A model generated the notes under the pieces. The model was not told where the DNA came from. It made no database searches and worked only from the letters and a program-made list of their open reading frames with translations. A stretch of 10,441 bases of DNA from CBDVBD01 sp965372135. GTDB lineage: Bacteria; Electryoneota; RPQS01; CBDVBD01. A program made the translations under genes and the position numbers. Location: positions 1 through 10,441 of the forward strand of contig CBDVBD010000121.1 of NCBI GenBank assembly GCA_965372135.1. The letters are read 5' to 3'. Positions 1 to 7,208 of the stretch are shown here, in pieces (within the stretch, counting starts at the first letter, position 1; each line of letters opens with the position of its first letter).

Positions 1-49
1 GTAATCTTTGATTATTGGTAAGATCGTTAGTACGATATTAATGAAAATT

Positions 50-1834
50 TCATTCCCCGGTATCCGCGGAAAACCAGATGGGCAAATCGGCGAATTTCTT
101 CTTCATAACTTTGGTCAAATAATCGCTGATCTGAGCCATTGTGCTCATGTGCATTACTTTCTGGACCAGCTTCTTCGCTTCTGCGAAATTGGACGACCGG
201 ATGATTTTTTTTATTTCCGGCACCGACACCGGACTCATGGAAAGCTCGTCCAATTCCATGCCCAACAGCACCAAGGCGCTTAACGGCGACCCCGCCATCT
301 CACCACACATGCTCACGGGGATGCCGGCATCATGCCCTGCTTGAACCGTGTGATGGATCATCCGGAGCAGTGCCGGATGCAGTGGCTCGTATAGATATGC
401 CACGGTCTGATTCCCCCGGTCCACCGCCAACGCATATTGGATTAAATCATTGGTGCCGATGGAAAAGAAATCGGCTTCTTTCGCCAGCAAATCCGCAATC
501 GTCACCGCCGCCGGTACTTCCACCATTATCCCCACCAGCATATCTTCATCGAACGGAACATTATCTTTTCGTAAGTCTTTCTTGACCTCTTCCAGAATTT
601 GGTTGGCATGCTGCAGCTCTAACAGTCCGGAAATCAGTGGATACATTAGCTTTACGTTCCCGCGAGTGGTGGCTCTTAAGATGGCTCTAAGCTGCGTTTT
701 GAACATATCTTCCAAAGTCAAGCTGACCCGAATGGCGCGCCACCCAAGAGAAGGATTGCGTTCCGGCGGTGGTTCCATGCCCGGCAATCCCTTGTCACCG
801 CCCAAATCGAAGGTTCTGATAACTACCGAATTCGGGTATATCGCCTCTGCTACCTGGTCATACTGGCGAAATTGCTCTTCTTCCGTGGGGGCGTGACCGC
901 TGGTCAGGAACAGGTATTCGGAACGATACAACCCGATACCTTCGCCTCCGTCTGATTTTATCGCCTTCACTTCATGCGGCATCTCGATATTGCATGACAG
1001 GGTCACCTTCCGACCGTCAAGACTTACCGCAGGTAAGGTTTTCAGATCAGCAAGGTTTGCCATGAATTCGTGATACCGCTTGCGTTTTCCCTCGTACTCT
1101 TCCGATGTTTCCGGCACCGGATTAATCAAGACTTTACCCGAATTCCCGTTGACGATTATAGTGGTGCGGGTTCGGATGTTTTCGGTGATTTTTTTGATCC
1201 CCACTACTGCCGGGATTTGGAATGACCGAGCCAGGATTGCAGTATGGGATGCCAATCCTCCCCGCTCAGTCGCTAATCCCTGTACGTACTTCGGGTCTAA
1301 ATTCAGCGTGTCGGTAGGAGTTAAATCGTCCGCTACTACCACCACCGGCTGCCGGAACCGGGGAATAGTTGAATCAGCGGTTCCTTCCAAATGGGAAATC
1401 AGCCGCCGGCGTACGTCGCGGATGTCCTCAGCCCGTTGTTGGAAAAAGTCGCCGTGTTGCGCCTTGAGCGACTTGTAGTTTTTCTCCATGGCTGTCCAGA
1501 CTAAGTACTCCGCTGACATCAATTCCTTGCGGATGCTGGTTTCGATTTCCTCCAAGAACACCGGATCTTCCAGGATCATCTGATGGGCTTCGAAAATACG
1601 CCCTACGGCTTCGCTGATATCCCTGGTCACGCGGTTTTTATCAGCTTCCAATTGCCGATAGGTCGCTTTAATCGCATTTCGGAACCGTTCGACTTCATTT
1701 ATTGTCTGCGATGGTTCAAGCTTTCTTGGTGAAATCCTTGAATCGCGGCGATGCAGCAATACGGCTCTTCCTATTGCAATACCGGGCGAAGCTGGGATAC
1801 CGCGAAACGTCCTTTCCCGCGCAGTCGGCGTCAT
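50..1834 (-). CDS. ptsI: PTS Enzyme I (phosphoenolpyruvate-protein phosphotransferase)
   Basis: This cytoplasmic enzyme takes phosphate from phosphoenolpyruvate onto a histidine and passes it to HPr, the first step of the phosphotransferase system. The 594-residue length is slightly above the family norm of about 575. The N-terminal part (about residues 10-235) has the swivelling phosphohistidine domain with GGLASHTAI, placing the active histidine at residue 197. The C-terminal PEP-binding barrel shows LYRSEYLF (Arg304), IRTFDLGGDK (Arg340), MVEVPAA (Glu439), SIGTNDLIQY (Asp463) and the MCGEMAG signature with catalytic Cys510. All key residues look intact. The ATG directly follows the HPr stop codon, and a GAGG ribosome-binding site (1840-1843) lies 5 bases upstream inside the HPr gene, so the two are probably translationally coupled. 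It is the last complete gene of the minus-strand operon in view. Confidence 0.97.
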   Translation of the reverse strand: MTPTARERTFRGIPASPGIAIGRAVLLHRRDSRISPRKLEPSQTINEVERFRNAIKATYRQLEADKNRVTRDISEAVGRIFEAHQMILEDPVFLEEIETSIRKELMSAEYLVWTAMEKNYKSLKAQHGDFFQQRAEDIRDVRRRLISHLEGTADSTIPRFRQPVVVVADDLTPTDTLNLDPKYVQGLATERGGLASHTAILARSFQIPAVVGIKKITENIRTRTTIIVNGNSGKVLINPVPETSEEYEGKRKRYHEFMANLADLKTLPAVSLDGRKVTLSCNIEMPHEVKAIKSDGGEGIGLYRSEYLFLTSGHAPTEEEQFRQYDQVAEAIYPNSVVIRTFDLGGDKGLPGMEPPPERNPSLGWRAIRVSLTLEDMFKTQLRAILRATTRGNVKLMYPLISGLLELQHANQILEEVKKDLRKDNVPFDEDMLVGIMVEVPAAVTIADLLAKEADFFSIGTNDLIQYALAVDRGNQTVAYLYEPLHPALLRMIHHTVQAGHDAGIPVSMCGEMAGSPLSALVLLGMELDELSMSPVSVPEIKKIIRSSNFAEAKKLVQKVMHMSTMAQISDYLTKVMKKKFADLPIWFSADTGE

Positions 1835-2101
1835 TTATTCCTCGTAAAATTTATTCTTGAAAAGGGTAATTAGGGTTTCGATACACTCGGATTCATCGGG
1901 TCCATCAACGGTGATTTTTAGCTTACTGCCCTGTTCCGCCGCCAACATCATCACCCCCATGATGCTCTTGCCGTTGACGCGCACTCCGTCTTTTTCGATG
2001 AACACCTCGCTTTTCGACAGAGACGCTACCTTGACAAATTGTGCAGCCGGTCGGGCATGAAGCCCCAAAGAATTTATAACTTCAACAACTTTTTCCGTCA
2101 T
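1835..2101 (-). CDS. ptsH: Phosphocarrier protein HPr
   Basis: HPr is the small cytoplasmic carrier that accepts phosphate from Enzyme I and delivers it to EIIA domains. Starting at the ATG at 2101 gives 88 residues, the usual HPr size, and puts the phosphorylated histidine of GLHARPA exactly at position 15. The NGKSIMGVMML segment places a serine at position 46, the site that HPr kinase/phosphorylase modifies in Gram-positive and several other bacteria. A GTG one codon upstream (2104) is an alternative start but would shift both residues by one. No strong Shine-Dalgarno is visible. The gene follows IID after 57 bases and abuts ptsI with no gap. An intact Ser46 suggests a regulatory role beside transport, but no HPr kinase gene is seen in this window. 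Confidence 0.96.
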   Translation of the reverse strand: MTEKVVEVINSLGLHARPAAQFVKVASLSKSEVFIEKDGVRVNGKSIMGVMMLAAEQGSKLKITVDGPDESECIETLITLFKNKFYEE

Positions 2102-2158
2102 CACGTATCTTGCTTAGCTTTCTATACTTAAGGAACCCTCTTCCGGTAATGAATTCAA

Positions 2159-2911
2159 CTAAAGAACGCATCCCATCACTAACACGACCGCCAGAGGAAT
2201 CGCCACAATCCATTGAATCGGTACTCGCAGTTTGGTGCCGATCCATGACCACAATCCACCAACGACCACTACAACAGCGGCTGTAAACGATAATGATGCG
2301 GCAGCAGCTAATGTAACGCCAATCACCAGCCCTAATAGGATCGCAACCTCAGTCGAAACAAACTTTTGCAGACGTATAATGGGCTGTTTTCTTAAGGCTG
2401 TCAGTACTTGATCCCCTAATTCCCAACCGGTAACCAATCCCCACCAACGTAAATGAAAATGTGGAATATTGTACGCGATTAGGAATCCAATAGCGGAAAG
2501 TGCTGGCGCTAAGCTGGCGCCCGTCAACATTAAACTGATTAAGACACCAAACAATGCGCAGGCAGGCTTCCAACCACTCCAGAAAATGGAATCCCCGGTT
2601 AATCCCAACGGTCCTGCCAAGGTGTTGTGAAATCGCTGGATGTCATCACGGGTGGGAGTGCCTTCCGCTTCCCGTCGTAGTGTAGCGCCTACTGCCAATG
2701 ACGCCAAATATGGATGGGTGTTGAAAAATCCGCTGTAGCGGGCAGGATCGTTGTCGGTGCTTCTTTTATCCTTGATCAAGAACGGGATCAATGCGAACAA
2801 GAAACCGTTACCTTGTAAAGTTTGATAGTTCCATAAGCTCTGGAGGAACATCAACCTAAAGAAATGTGGAAAGAGACGTGGTTTCCGTAGTGGATGTTTT
2901 TTCCTGTCCAT
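2159..2911 (-). CDS. PTS mannose/fructose/sorbose-family IID component
   Basis: This is the IID subunit of a mannose-type (ManXYZ-like) permease, which forms the membrane translocator together with IIC. The 250-residue protein opens with the family-typical segment LFPHFFRLMFLQSLWNYQTLQ (around residues 13-33) followed by GFLFALIPFL. Next come a HPYLASLAVGA stretch and acidic REAEGTP (about 66-86), and then hydrophobic segments near 115-150 and 190-250 that likely span or line the membrane. It is somewhat shorter than E. coli ManZ (about 285). The start is clear: ATG directly follows the IIC stop codon, and GGAAGG lies about 8 bases upstream within the end of the IIC gene. The pairing with IIC fixes the family. 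The substrate cannot be read from the sequence, and a regulatory rather than transport role is possible because IIA and IIB are not adjacent. Confidence 0.92.
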   Translation of the reverse strand: MDRKKHPLRKPRLFPHFFRLMFLQSLWNYQTLQGNGFLFALIPFLIKDKRSTDNDPARYSGFFNTHPYLASLAVGATLRREAEGTPTRDDIQRFHNTLAGPLGLTGDSIFWSGWKPACALFGVLISLMLTGASLAPALSAIGFLIAYNIPHFHLRWWGLVTGWELGDQVLTALRKQPIIRLQKFVSTEVAILLGLVIGVTLAAAASLSFTAAVVVVVGGLWSWIGTKLRVPIQWIVAIPLAVVLVMGCVL

Positions 2912-3631
2912 TTAGCGAACCTTCCAGAGTAACAGTCCCGCCACCACACCAGCAGCCATTAGCCCCCATCGCTTGAATCGGACAGACGTGTCTGGTAACA
3001 GAATCATGATTTGTGCCAACCCCACGCTTAGTAATAAGTATGGAATCAGGTGACCCACTCGGTGAATCTGCGCCGGTAATAGAGGCGTGCCTCGTTCTGG
3101 AATGATTATGCTAAGAAGCACGCTGCCAACCATGAAAAACAATACCGCAGACAACGCACCAATCAATCCGTTCCAAAGGGTTACTAACCAATGTCCTCGG
3201 GAGTACGCGCGTAACTTTCCCTGCTGGGCTTGTGCTTCGAACCAAGCCGCCCATCGAGTGTGGATTTTACGTTTGATGATTGTTGTTCTCCCCCCCGCCC
3301 AAGCAGTCAAAGCGCCCCACATTACCCCCAACGCCAAAAGTACACCCACTCCATCCAACGCCATCCGATTGCGGAAATGTAACACCAATGCCGCTGCTAC
3401 CAGCGATCCTAAATTCCCGTCGGGAAACGCCGCGGCTCCCATCGGCAGTTTGCCCATCCACAGCAATTGTGTCACACCCCCCACCAACGCCCCCGATACC
3501 GGATCTCCCATCATCCAGCCCAAGAGGGTACAGGCGACCAGGGGCTGGCTGACCATGATTTGAAAGGCGGCGGTGGTGTCCAATCCCACCACAAATCCCA
3601 TCAACATCACAGGTAGTATCATGGTTTCCAT
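2912..3631 (-). CDS. PTS mannose/fructose/sorbose-family IIC component
   Basis: This is the IIC subunit, the polytopic membrane protein that forms the sugar channel with IID. I choose the ATG at 3631 (239 residues). The longer reading frame to 3733 would run through the end of the upstream prenyl synthase gene, and its extra 34 residues do not resemble IIC. From the chosen start the protein reads METMILPVMLMGFVVGLDTT, then the conserved run SQPLVACTLLGWMMGDPVSG and LLWMGKLPMGAAAFPD, which match the normal IIC N-terminal half. Further hydrophobic helices follow to the C-terminus. No good ribosome-binding site precedes either this ATG or the in-frame ATG at 3622. The 29-base gap after the upstream stop suggests translation by reinitiation. 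It abuts the IID gene exactly. At 239 residues it is a little shorter than E. coli ManY (about 266). Confidence 0.9.
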   Translation of the reverse strand: METMILPVMLMGFVVGLDTTAAFQIMVSQPLVACTLLGWMMGDPVSGALVGGVTQLLWMGKLPMGAAAFPDGNLGSLVAAALVLHFRNRMALDGVGVLLALGVMWGALTAWAGGRTTIIKRKIHTRWAAWFEAQAQQGKLRAYSRGHWLVTLWNGLIGALSAVLFFMVGSVLLSIIIPERGTPLLPAQIHRVGHLIPYLLLSVGLAQIMILLPDTSVRFKRWGLMAAGVVAGLLLWKVR

Positions 3632-3660
3632 GGTTATTACAACCGGAAAAAAGGCGTACC

Positions 3661-4767
3661 TTAGAAATCCCGCACGGTCATGAATTCCGCCCAACTGATT
3701 AGCAAATCTTTGTATTTTGAATTTGGCACGCAATCCAATTCTGGCAAAGCCAGTTTGATGTAATGATGCGCCCGTTTTTTGGTGTGTTCGATACCCCCCA
3801 GATCTACCAGGATGTTGATCACCTCAGAGACCGCATCTGACGTAGCGTTTTCGTTCCCCAGAACCTCCCTCATCAGCTCCTTCTGCCGTTCGTTGGCTCG
3901 GTGGAACGCCGTCAGAATAATGGTTGTACATTTCCCTTCCCGGATGTCAGAACCCACCGGCTTGCCCAAACGCCGTTCGTCGCCTACGACCCCCAAAACG
4001 TCATCTTGGAGCTGGAACGCCGTGCCGCATCTGCTGGTAAAAGCCGAAATCGCCTTGACATATTCGTGGTCGGGATTCGGGGTGTTTAATCCGATCATCG
4101 CTCCTGCTTGACCGGCGAATTCGTACAGAGCGCCGGTTTTTTTCCATAGCATCTCTTCCACCATATCACTGGTCACCTGTTCCACCGGTAGATGAGAATA
4201 CTGGATATCCAATACTTCTCCTTCCACCAACTGCGTCAGGACATGCGTGTCCAATGTATTTATCAGGTACAACGTGGCTGCCGGATCCACCCCGTTCAAC
4301 CGAGATAGTTCGGTCATCAAAGATATCCCCCACCCATGCTGCACATCGCCGGCTAAGATTCCCAAAGACACCCCGTAATGGCGTGCATCCTTCTCGTTAA
4401 ATATCAACGTTGGGTGTGTTGTTGCCTTTTGGTAGAACCGTTCATGGATGGTGGCTTTACCGCGACGGGTACCATCACGGTCGATGATGTCGTCATGTAC
4501 CAATGTCCAGGTATGGAAGATTTCAATCGCCGCTGCCGCTGGTAGCGCTAAATTTTCATCTCCTCCCACCGCACCGCAGGAAAACAGCAATACCGCCGGT
4601 CGCAGCCGTTTTCCACCGTATTGGAAATAGGCGCATATCGCTTCTGCCATATCTTCCGGCTCGAATCGGCTGATGTAGCGTTCGGACATTACGTAATCCT
4701 GCACCAAGCGATTTCGCTGTTCGATCGCTTCTAAAAACGTGGATTCGTTGGCACCCACAAAGGACAT
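3661..4767 (-). CDS. Polyprenyl diphosphate synthase, probable geranylgeranyl diphosphate synthase
   Basis: This trans-isoprenyl diphosphate synthase condenses isopentenyl diphosphate with allylic diphosphates in the cytoplasm. The start at 4767 is set by GGAGG (4773-4777) six bases upstream; an upstream ATG at 4812 lacks this. The 368-residue protein has GGKRLRP (51-57) for diphosphate binding, the first aspartate-rich motif DDIID at 92-96, RRGKATIH (101-108), and the second motif FQLQDDVLG (251-259) followed by GKPVGSDIREGK. The first motif lacks the two-residue insertion of typical bacterial GGPP synthases, and an aromatic residue (Trp87) lies five positions before it. Both are features of archaeal-type GGPP synthases, so a C20 product is a fair inference. 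The second motif ends in Gly instead of Asp, as in archaeal-type homologues. It heads the operon that continues into PTS genes, an unexpected pairing. Product length is not certain. Confidence 0.9.
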   Translation of the reverse strand: MSFVGANESTFLEAIEQRNRLVQDYVMSERYISRFEPEDMAEAICAYFQYGGKRLRPAVLLFSCGAVGGDENLALPAAAAIEIFHTWTLVHDDIIDRDGTRRGKATIHERFYQKATTHPTLIFNEKDARHYGVSLGILAGDVQHGWGISLMTELSRLNGVDPAATLYLINTLDTHVLTQLVEGEVLDIQYSHLPVEQVTSDMVEEMLWKKTGALYEFAGQAGAMIGLNTPNPDHEYVKAISAFTSRCGTAFQLQDDVLGVVGDERRLGKPVGSDIREGKCTTIILTAFHRANERQKELMREVLGNENATSDAVSEVINILVDLGGIEHTKKRAHHYIKLALPELDCVPNSKYKDLLISWAEFMTVRDF

Positions 4768-4802
4768 TATGACCTCCAGTTGAAATTCATAGACAGATGT
4801 AT

Positions 4803-4831
4803 AATGTAACAATAATTATTCCCTTACACAA
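4803..4831 (-). promoter_or_regulatory. Candidate sigma70-like promoter for the prenyl synthase/PTS operon
   Basis: On the minus strand, TTGTGT (4831-4826) is followed after exactly 17 bases by TACATT (4808-4803). This would start transcription near 4796 and give a leader of about 30 bases before the GGAGG and ATG at 4767. The match to the consensus is moderate and the region is AT-rich, so chance matches are likely. The call rests mainly on position and spacing. Confidence 0.3.
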
Positions 4832-4928
4832 GAAAAATCTGGAAAAAGTCACAAGATATACTGCATTAACAACCCTTTCATGACGCTAAGAGGTTAGAAT
4901 TTTTCCTATTTCATTCATCAGAAACCTC

Positions 4929-4957
4929 TTGACAATAACCCAGATTATTCCTATCAT
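4929..4957 (+). promoter_or_regulatory. Candidate sigma70-like promoter facing the aminotransferase gene
   Basis: TTGACA (4929-4934), a perfect -35 hexamer, is followed after 17 bases by TATCAT (4952-4957), a good -10 hexamer. Transcription would begin near 4964 and leave a leader of about 190 bases before the ATG at 5158. That leader would contain the whole repeat cluster and the small hairpin. The -35 overlaps the right arm of an 8-bp inverted repeat (4888-4895 and 4923-4930), a possible operator. The consensus match is seen directly; its use in this organism is inferred. Confidence 0.5.
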
Positions 4958-5034
4958 TTAGACCTTAACATGATTTCAATTTAGAGTCTATTTTTAGTAT
5001 GGTGATATGCATCAAAATCAGCCACTTACTATTT

Positions 5035-5099
5035 CTTATTAACGGTTTCGTTAATAACGAAAATTCTTATTAAAGAAAAAGCCGATTTCCGTTAATAAG
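5035..5099. repeat. Cluster of four alternating TTATTAA/TTAATAA-core elements, possible operator
   Basis: CTTATTAACGG (5035-5045) and CCGTTAATAAG (5089-5099) form a perfect 11-bp inverted repeat with a 43-base spacer. Between them lie CGTTAATAACG (5049-5059), itself a palindrome around a central A, and CTTATTAAAG (5066-5075), a weaker copy. The four cores alternate in orientation at 5036, 5049, 5067 and 5090. Such repeated, alternating sites are typical of a DNA-binding regulator that acts on several half-sites. As RNA, the outer arms could instead pair into a long-loop stem. The cluster lies between the candidate rightward promoter and the aminotransferase start. Confidence 0.6.
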
Positions 5100-5104
5100 G
5101 ATGT

Positions 5105-5124
5105 AATAATTGTCTGTAATTATT
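5105..5124. repeat. Short inverted repeat upstream of the aminotransferase start
   Basis: AATAATT (5105-5111) and AATTATT (5118-5124) are perfect reverse complements with a 6-base loop. They lie 33 bases before the aminotransferase ATG. The stem is all A/T, so it would be weak as RNA and could equally be part of a protein-binding site. It has no run of T after it, so it is not an intrinsic terminator. Confidence 0.4.
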
Positions 5125-5157
5125 GAAATTACTCGTCGGCTCAACAGATAACATCTC

Positions 5158-6027
5158 ATGATAGTATACTTGAACGGAAAATATATACCCCGCGACCAGG
5201 CGATGGTCAGTGTGGATGATCGTGGGTTCTTGTTTGGGGATGGAATCTACGAAGTGGTTACCGTTTATCAAGGGTATCCTTTTCTGATGGATGAGCATCT
5301 CAAACGCCTCAATGATGGGTTGCGTGCTTTGTCGATTCAGGGTGTGGATACTGCCCTTTTTCCGGATGTGTGTCAGCGGTTGTTGTCGGAAAACGACCTT
5401 ACTAATAGTGATGGTACCTTGTACATACAGGTTACCCGCGGAGCAGCTCCTCGACTACATGCCTTTCCATCGGAAAATGTTCCCCCGACTATCTTTATGG
5501 CGACGAATGTGTTGAAAATAAGTTCGCAAGTTGATGATGAGACGCTCACCGTCATTTTGGTGCCTGATGTCCGCTGGGCGAGATGCGACATCAAATCCAT
5601 ATCGTTGATTGCTAACGTGTTAGCTCGACAGCGTGCCATAGATGCCGGTGTGCGGGAGGCAATCTTTGTGCGTAATGGTGTGGTAATGGAGGGCACTGCC
5701 AGCAATCTGTTCGCCGTGTTCGATGGGGAAGTGTACACTCACCCCAAGACCAACTATTTACTACCTGGTGTGACCCGGGATGTGGTGTTATCTTTGTGTG
5801 AGGAAACAGGCATTTCCGTTAATGCCGTCCCCATATTGGAACAGGACATGCCTGAGGCGCAAGAAATATTTGTCACCAGCACCACTATGGAAATTGTGCC
5901 GGTAGTTGAATTGGATCATCGACCGGTGGCGAAAGGCACGCCTGGTCCTATTACTCTGAAACTCAAACAGGCGTTTCAAGATAGGGTCGCTGGATTTTTA
6001 AAACAACGAAAACAAAAACAACATTAA
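5158..6027 (+). CDS. dat: D-amino-acid aminotransferase (PLP fold class IV)
   Basis: This cytoplasmic PLP enzyme interconverts D-amino acids and 2-oxo acids, in particular D-alanine and D-glutamate for the cell wall. The 289 residues match the family length. It opens with DDRGFLFGDGIYEVV (Tyr31), carries TRGAAPRLHAFP with Arg99 and His101 (the RxH pair that binds the substrate carboxylate in Bacillus D-amino-acid transaminase), and has RWARCDIKS with the PLP-binding lysine at 146. The VMEGTASNLF segment (Glu178) and FVTSTTMEI near 238-246 complete the active site. The RxH pair separates it from branched-chain and aminodeoxychorismate class IV enzymes. The start lacks a clear Shine-Dalgarno but fits the family N-terminus exactly. 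It is followed after 7 bases by the alcohol dehydrogenase, so the two are probably cotranscribed. Confidence 0.92.
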   Translation: MIVYLNGKYIPRDQAMVSVDDRGFLFGDGIYEVVTVYQGYPFLMDEHLKRLNDGLRALSIQGVDTALFPDVCQRLLSENDLTNSDGTLYIQVTRGAAPRLHAFPSENVPPTIFMATNVLKISSQVDDETLTVILVPDVRWARCDIKSISLIANVLARQRAIDAGVREAIFVRNGVVMEGTASNLFAVFDGEVYTHPKTNYLLPGVTRDVVLSLCEETGISVNAVPILEQDMPEAQEIFVTSTTMEIVPVVELDHRPVAKGTPGPITLKLKQAFQDRVAGFLKQRKQKQH

Positions 6028-6034
6028 GTAGGCT

Positions 6035-7207
6035 ATGATACCTTTCGAATTTTCACTTCCGACACAATTAGTATTCGGTACCGGCGAATTTCAACGGTTG
6101 GGAAAATTAGCAGCCACTTTGGGTTCCCATGTTTTACTGGTCACCGGTAGGCGCGCCATGCGGGAACTGGGAATCCTGGATAAAGCGGTGGAAATGCTGA
6201 CCCAAGAAGGATTACAAGTTACCGTTTACGATCGTATCGAACCGAACCCATTGGTATCCACCGTGAATCAGGGCGGTGTTCAAGCCCGTGACGACGGTGC
6301 CAATTTGGTGATCGCTTTGGGTGGCGGCAGCGCCATGGATGCCTCCAAAGGGATCGCCTTGATCGCGAAAAATCCCGGATCGATTTGGGATTATGTGGGT
6401 AAAGTCAATATGGTGGAAACACTGCCGGTGATGACGGTTTTGACCTTAGCCGCCACTGGCAGCGAAGCCAACAAAGGCGGTGTGGTCACCAACGATGACA
6501 ACCGGCTGAAGGGTCCGTTTTTTGCGCCGGCAGCCCAGCCCAAAATCTCCATTATCGATCCTGAGTTGACCCAGACTGTACCCTTGGACCTGACCATGGA
6601 CGGTGTGGCGGACATATTAAGCCACGTCCTGGAAACCTATTTTACCGGCAAGGATGATACTCCGCTGCAGGACCGCCTAACCGAAGGAATCGTGCTGACG
6701 ACGATGGAAGCCGGCGAGCAGTTGTACCGCAACCCTCGGGATGTAACAGCCCGCTCCAACTTGTGCTGGTGCAGCACGGTGGCGTTGTGTGGATTGGTAC
6801 AGAGCGGTCGCGGTGGCAGCTGGCCCCTGCACGGTATGGAACACGCCCTGTCCGGGCATTACAACATCAGCCACGGTCGGGGTTTGGCGATTTTGTACCC
6901 CCGATTGATGGCATATTGTTTACAAGAACAACCTTCCAAATACGCCCAATTCGCCTGTCGGATATTCCAGGTTAACGATCCCGACGACCAATCTGCCGCC
7001 CAACAGGGGCTGGAAATATTTATCAAATGGTTGGACGGAATTGGTTTGTATCAAACGTTGTCCGATGTGGGCATCGACGATGATAAATTCGACCAAATGG
7101 CGGATGACACGCTTGCCCTGTACGCCGATCCGTCAGGCTACATCGACGCCCAGCAACTTATCGACCGTCAAGGAATCATCGAGATTTATCGCGCTAGCCT
7201 GAAGTAG
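6035..7207 (+). CDS. Iron-containing alcohol dehydrogenase, butanol dehydrogenase group
   Basis: This is a cytoplasmic group III alcohol dehydrogenase that reduces aldehydes or oxidises alcohols with NAD(P)(H). The 390-residue length is normal. The N-terminal nucleotide-binding half has LVTGRRAMRELG, the YDRIEPNP segment (65-72) and the glycine-rich ALGGGSAMDASKG (94-106). The C-terminal helical half carries the metal ligands: Asp193 and His197 in DGVADILSHVLE, His266 in PLHGMEH and His280 in ISHGRGLAIL. The last two are 14 residues apart, as in YqhD. The GMEHALSGHYNISHG stretch is typical of the NAD(P)H-dependent butanol dehydrogenase branch. Spacing of 7 bases from the preceding aminotransferase points to an operon. 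The natural substrate is unknown; aldehyde detoxification or fermentation are both plausible. Confidence 0.93.
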   Translation: MIPFEFSLPTQLVFGTGEFQRLGKLAATLGSHVLLVTGRRAMRELGILDKAVEMLTQEGLQVTVYDRIEPNPLVSTVNQGGVQARDDGANLVIALGGGSAMDASKGIALIAKNPGSIWDYVGKVNMVETLPVMTVLTLAATGSEANKGGVVTNDDNRLKGPFFAPAAQPKISIIDPELTQTVPLDLTMDGVADILSHVLETYFTGKDDTPLQDRLTEGIVLTTMEAGEQLYRNPRDVTARSNLCWCSTVALCGLVQSGRGGSWPLHGMEHALSGHYNISHGRGLAILYPRLMAYCLQEQPSKYAQFACRIFQVNDPDDQSAAQQGLEIFIKWLDGIGLYQTLSDVGIDDDKFDQMADDTLALYADPSGYIDAQQLIDRQGIIEIYRASLK

Positions 7208-7208
7208 C

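Larger units (their letters stand above)
4768..5157. other. Divergent intergenic region, AT-rich, non-coding
   Basis: This 390-base stretch separates the leftward prenyl synthase/PTS operon from the rightward aminotransferase gene. I see no coding potential in it. It holds a near-consensus rightward promoter, a weaker leftward promoter and a cluster of TTATTAA/TTAATAA-core elements, each listed separately. It also holds an 8-bp inverted repeat, AAGAGGTT (4888-4895) with AACCTCTT (4923-4930), whose right arm overlaps the rightward -35 element. A short hairpin lies at 5105-5124. The composition is clearly more AT-rich than the flanking genes, as expected for a shared control region. Confidence 0.8.

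Noticed and set aside
23..36. ATCGT-TAGT-ACGAT hairpin just after the Enzyme I stop, as a terminator.
   Set aside because: The stem is only 5 bp and no T-run follows in the minus-strand direction, so it does not qualify as an intrinsic terminator.
370..896. Plus-strand open frames inside the Enzyme I gene.
   Set aside because: They lie antisense to a strongly supported gene, have no family resemblance and no ribosome-binding sites.
3632..3733. Longer N-terminus for the IIC protein, starting at 3733.
   Set aside because: It would overlap the end of the prenyl synthase gene by 73 bases, and the extra 34 residues are charged and unlike any IIC N-terminus. The hydrophobic IIC start matches the ATG at 3631.
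4768..4812. Upstream ATG at 4812 for the prenyl synthase.
   Set aside because: The extra 15 residues have no family resemblance, lie in the AT-rich promoter region, and the GGAGG at 4773-4777 points to the ATG at 4767.
5035..5099. CRISPR-like or attachment-site reading of the intergenic repeats.
   Set aside because: The copies are about 10 bases, alternate in direction, have unequal short spacers and no cas or integrase gene is near.
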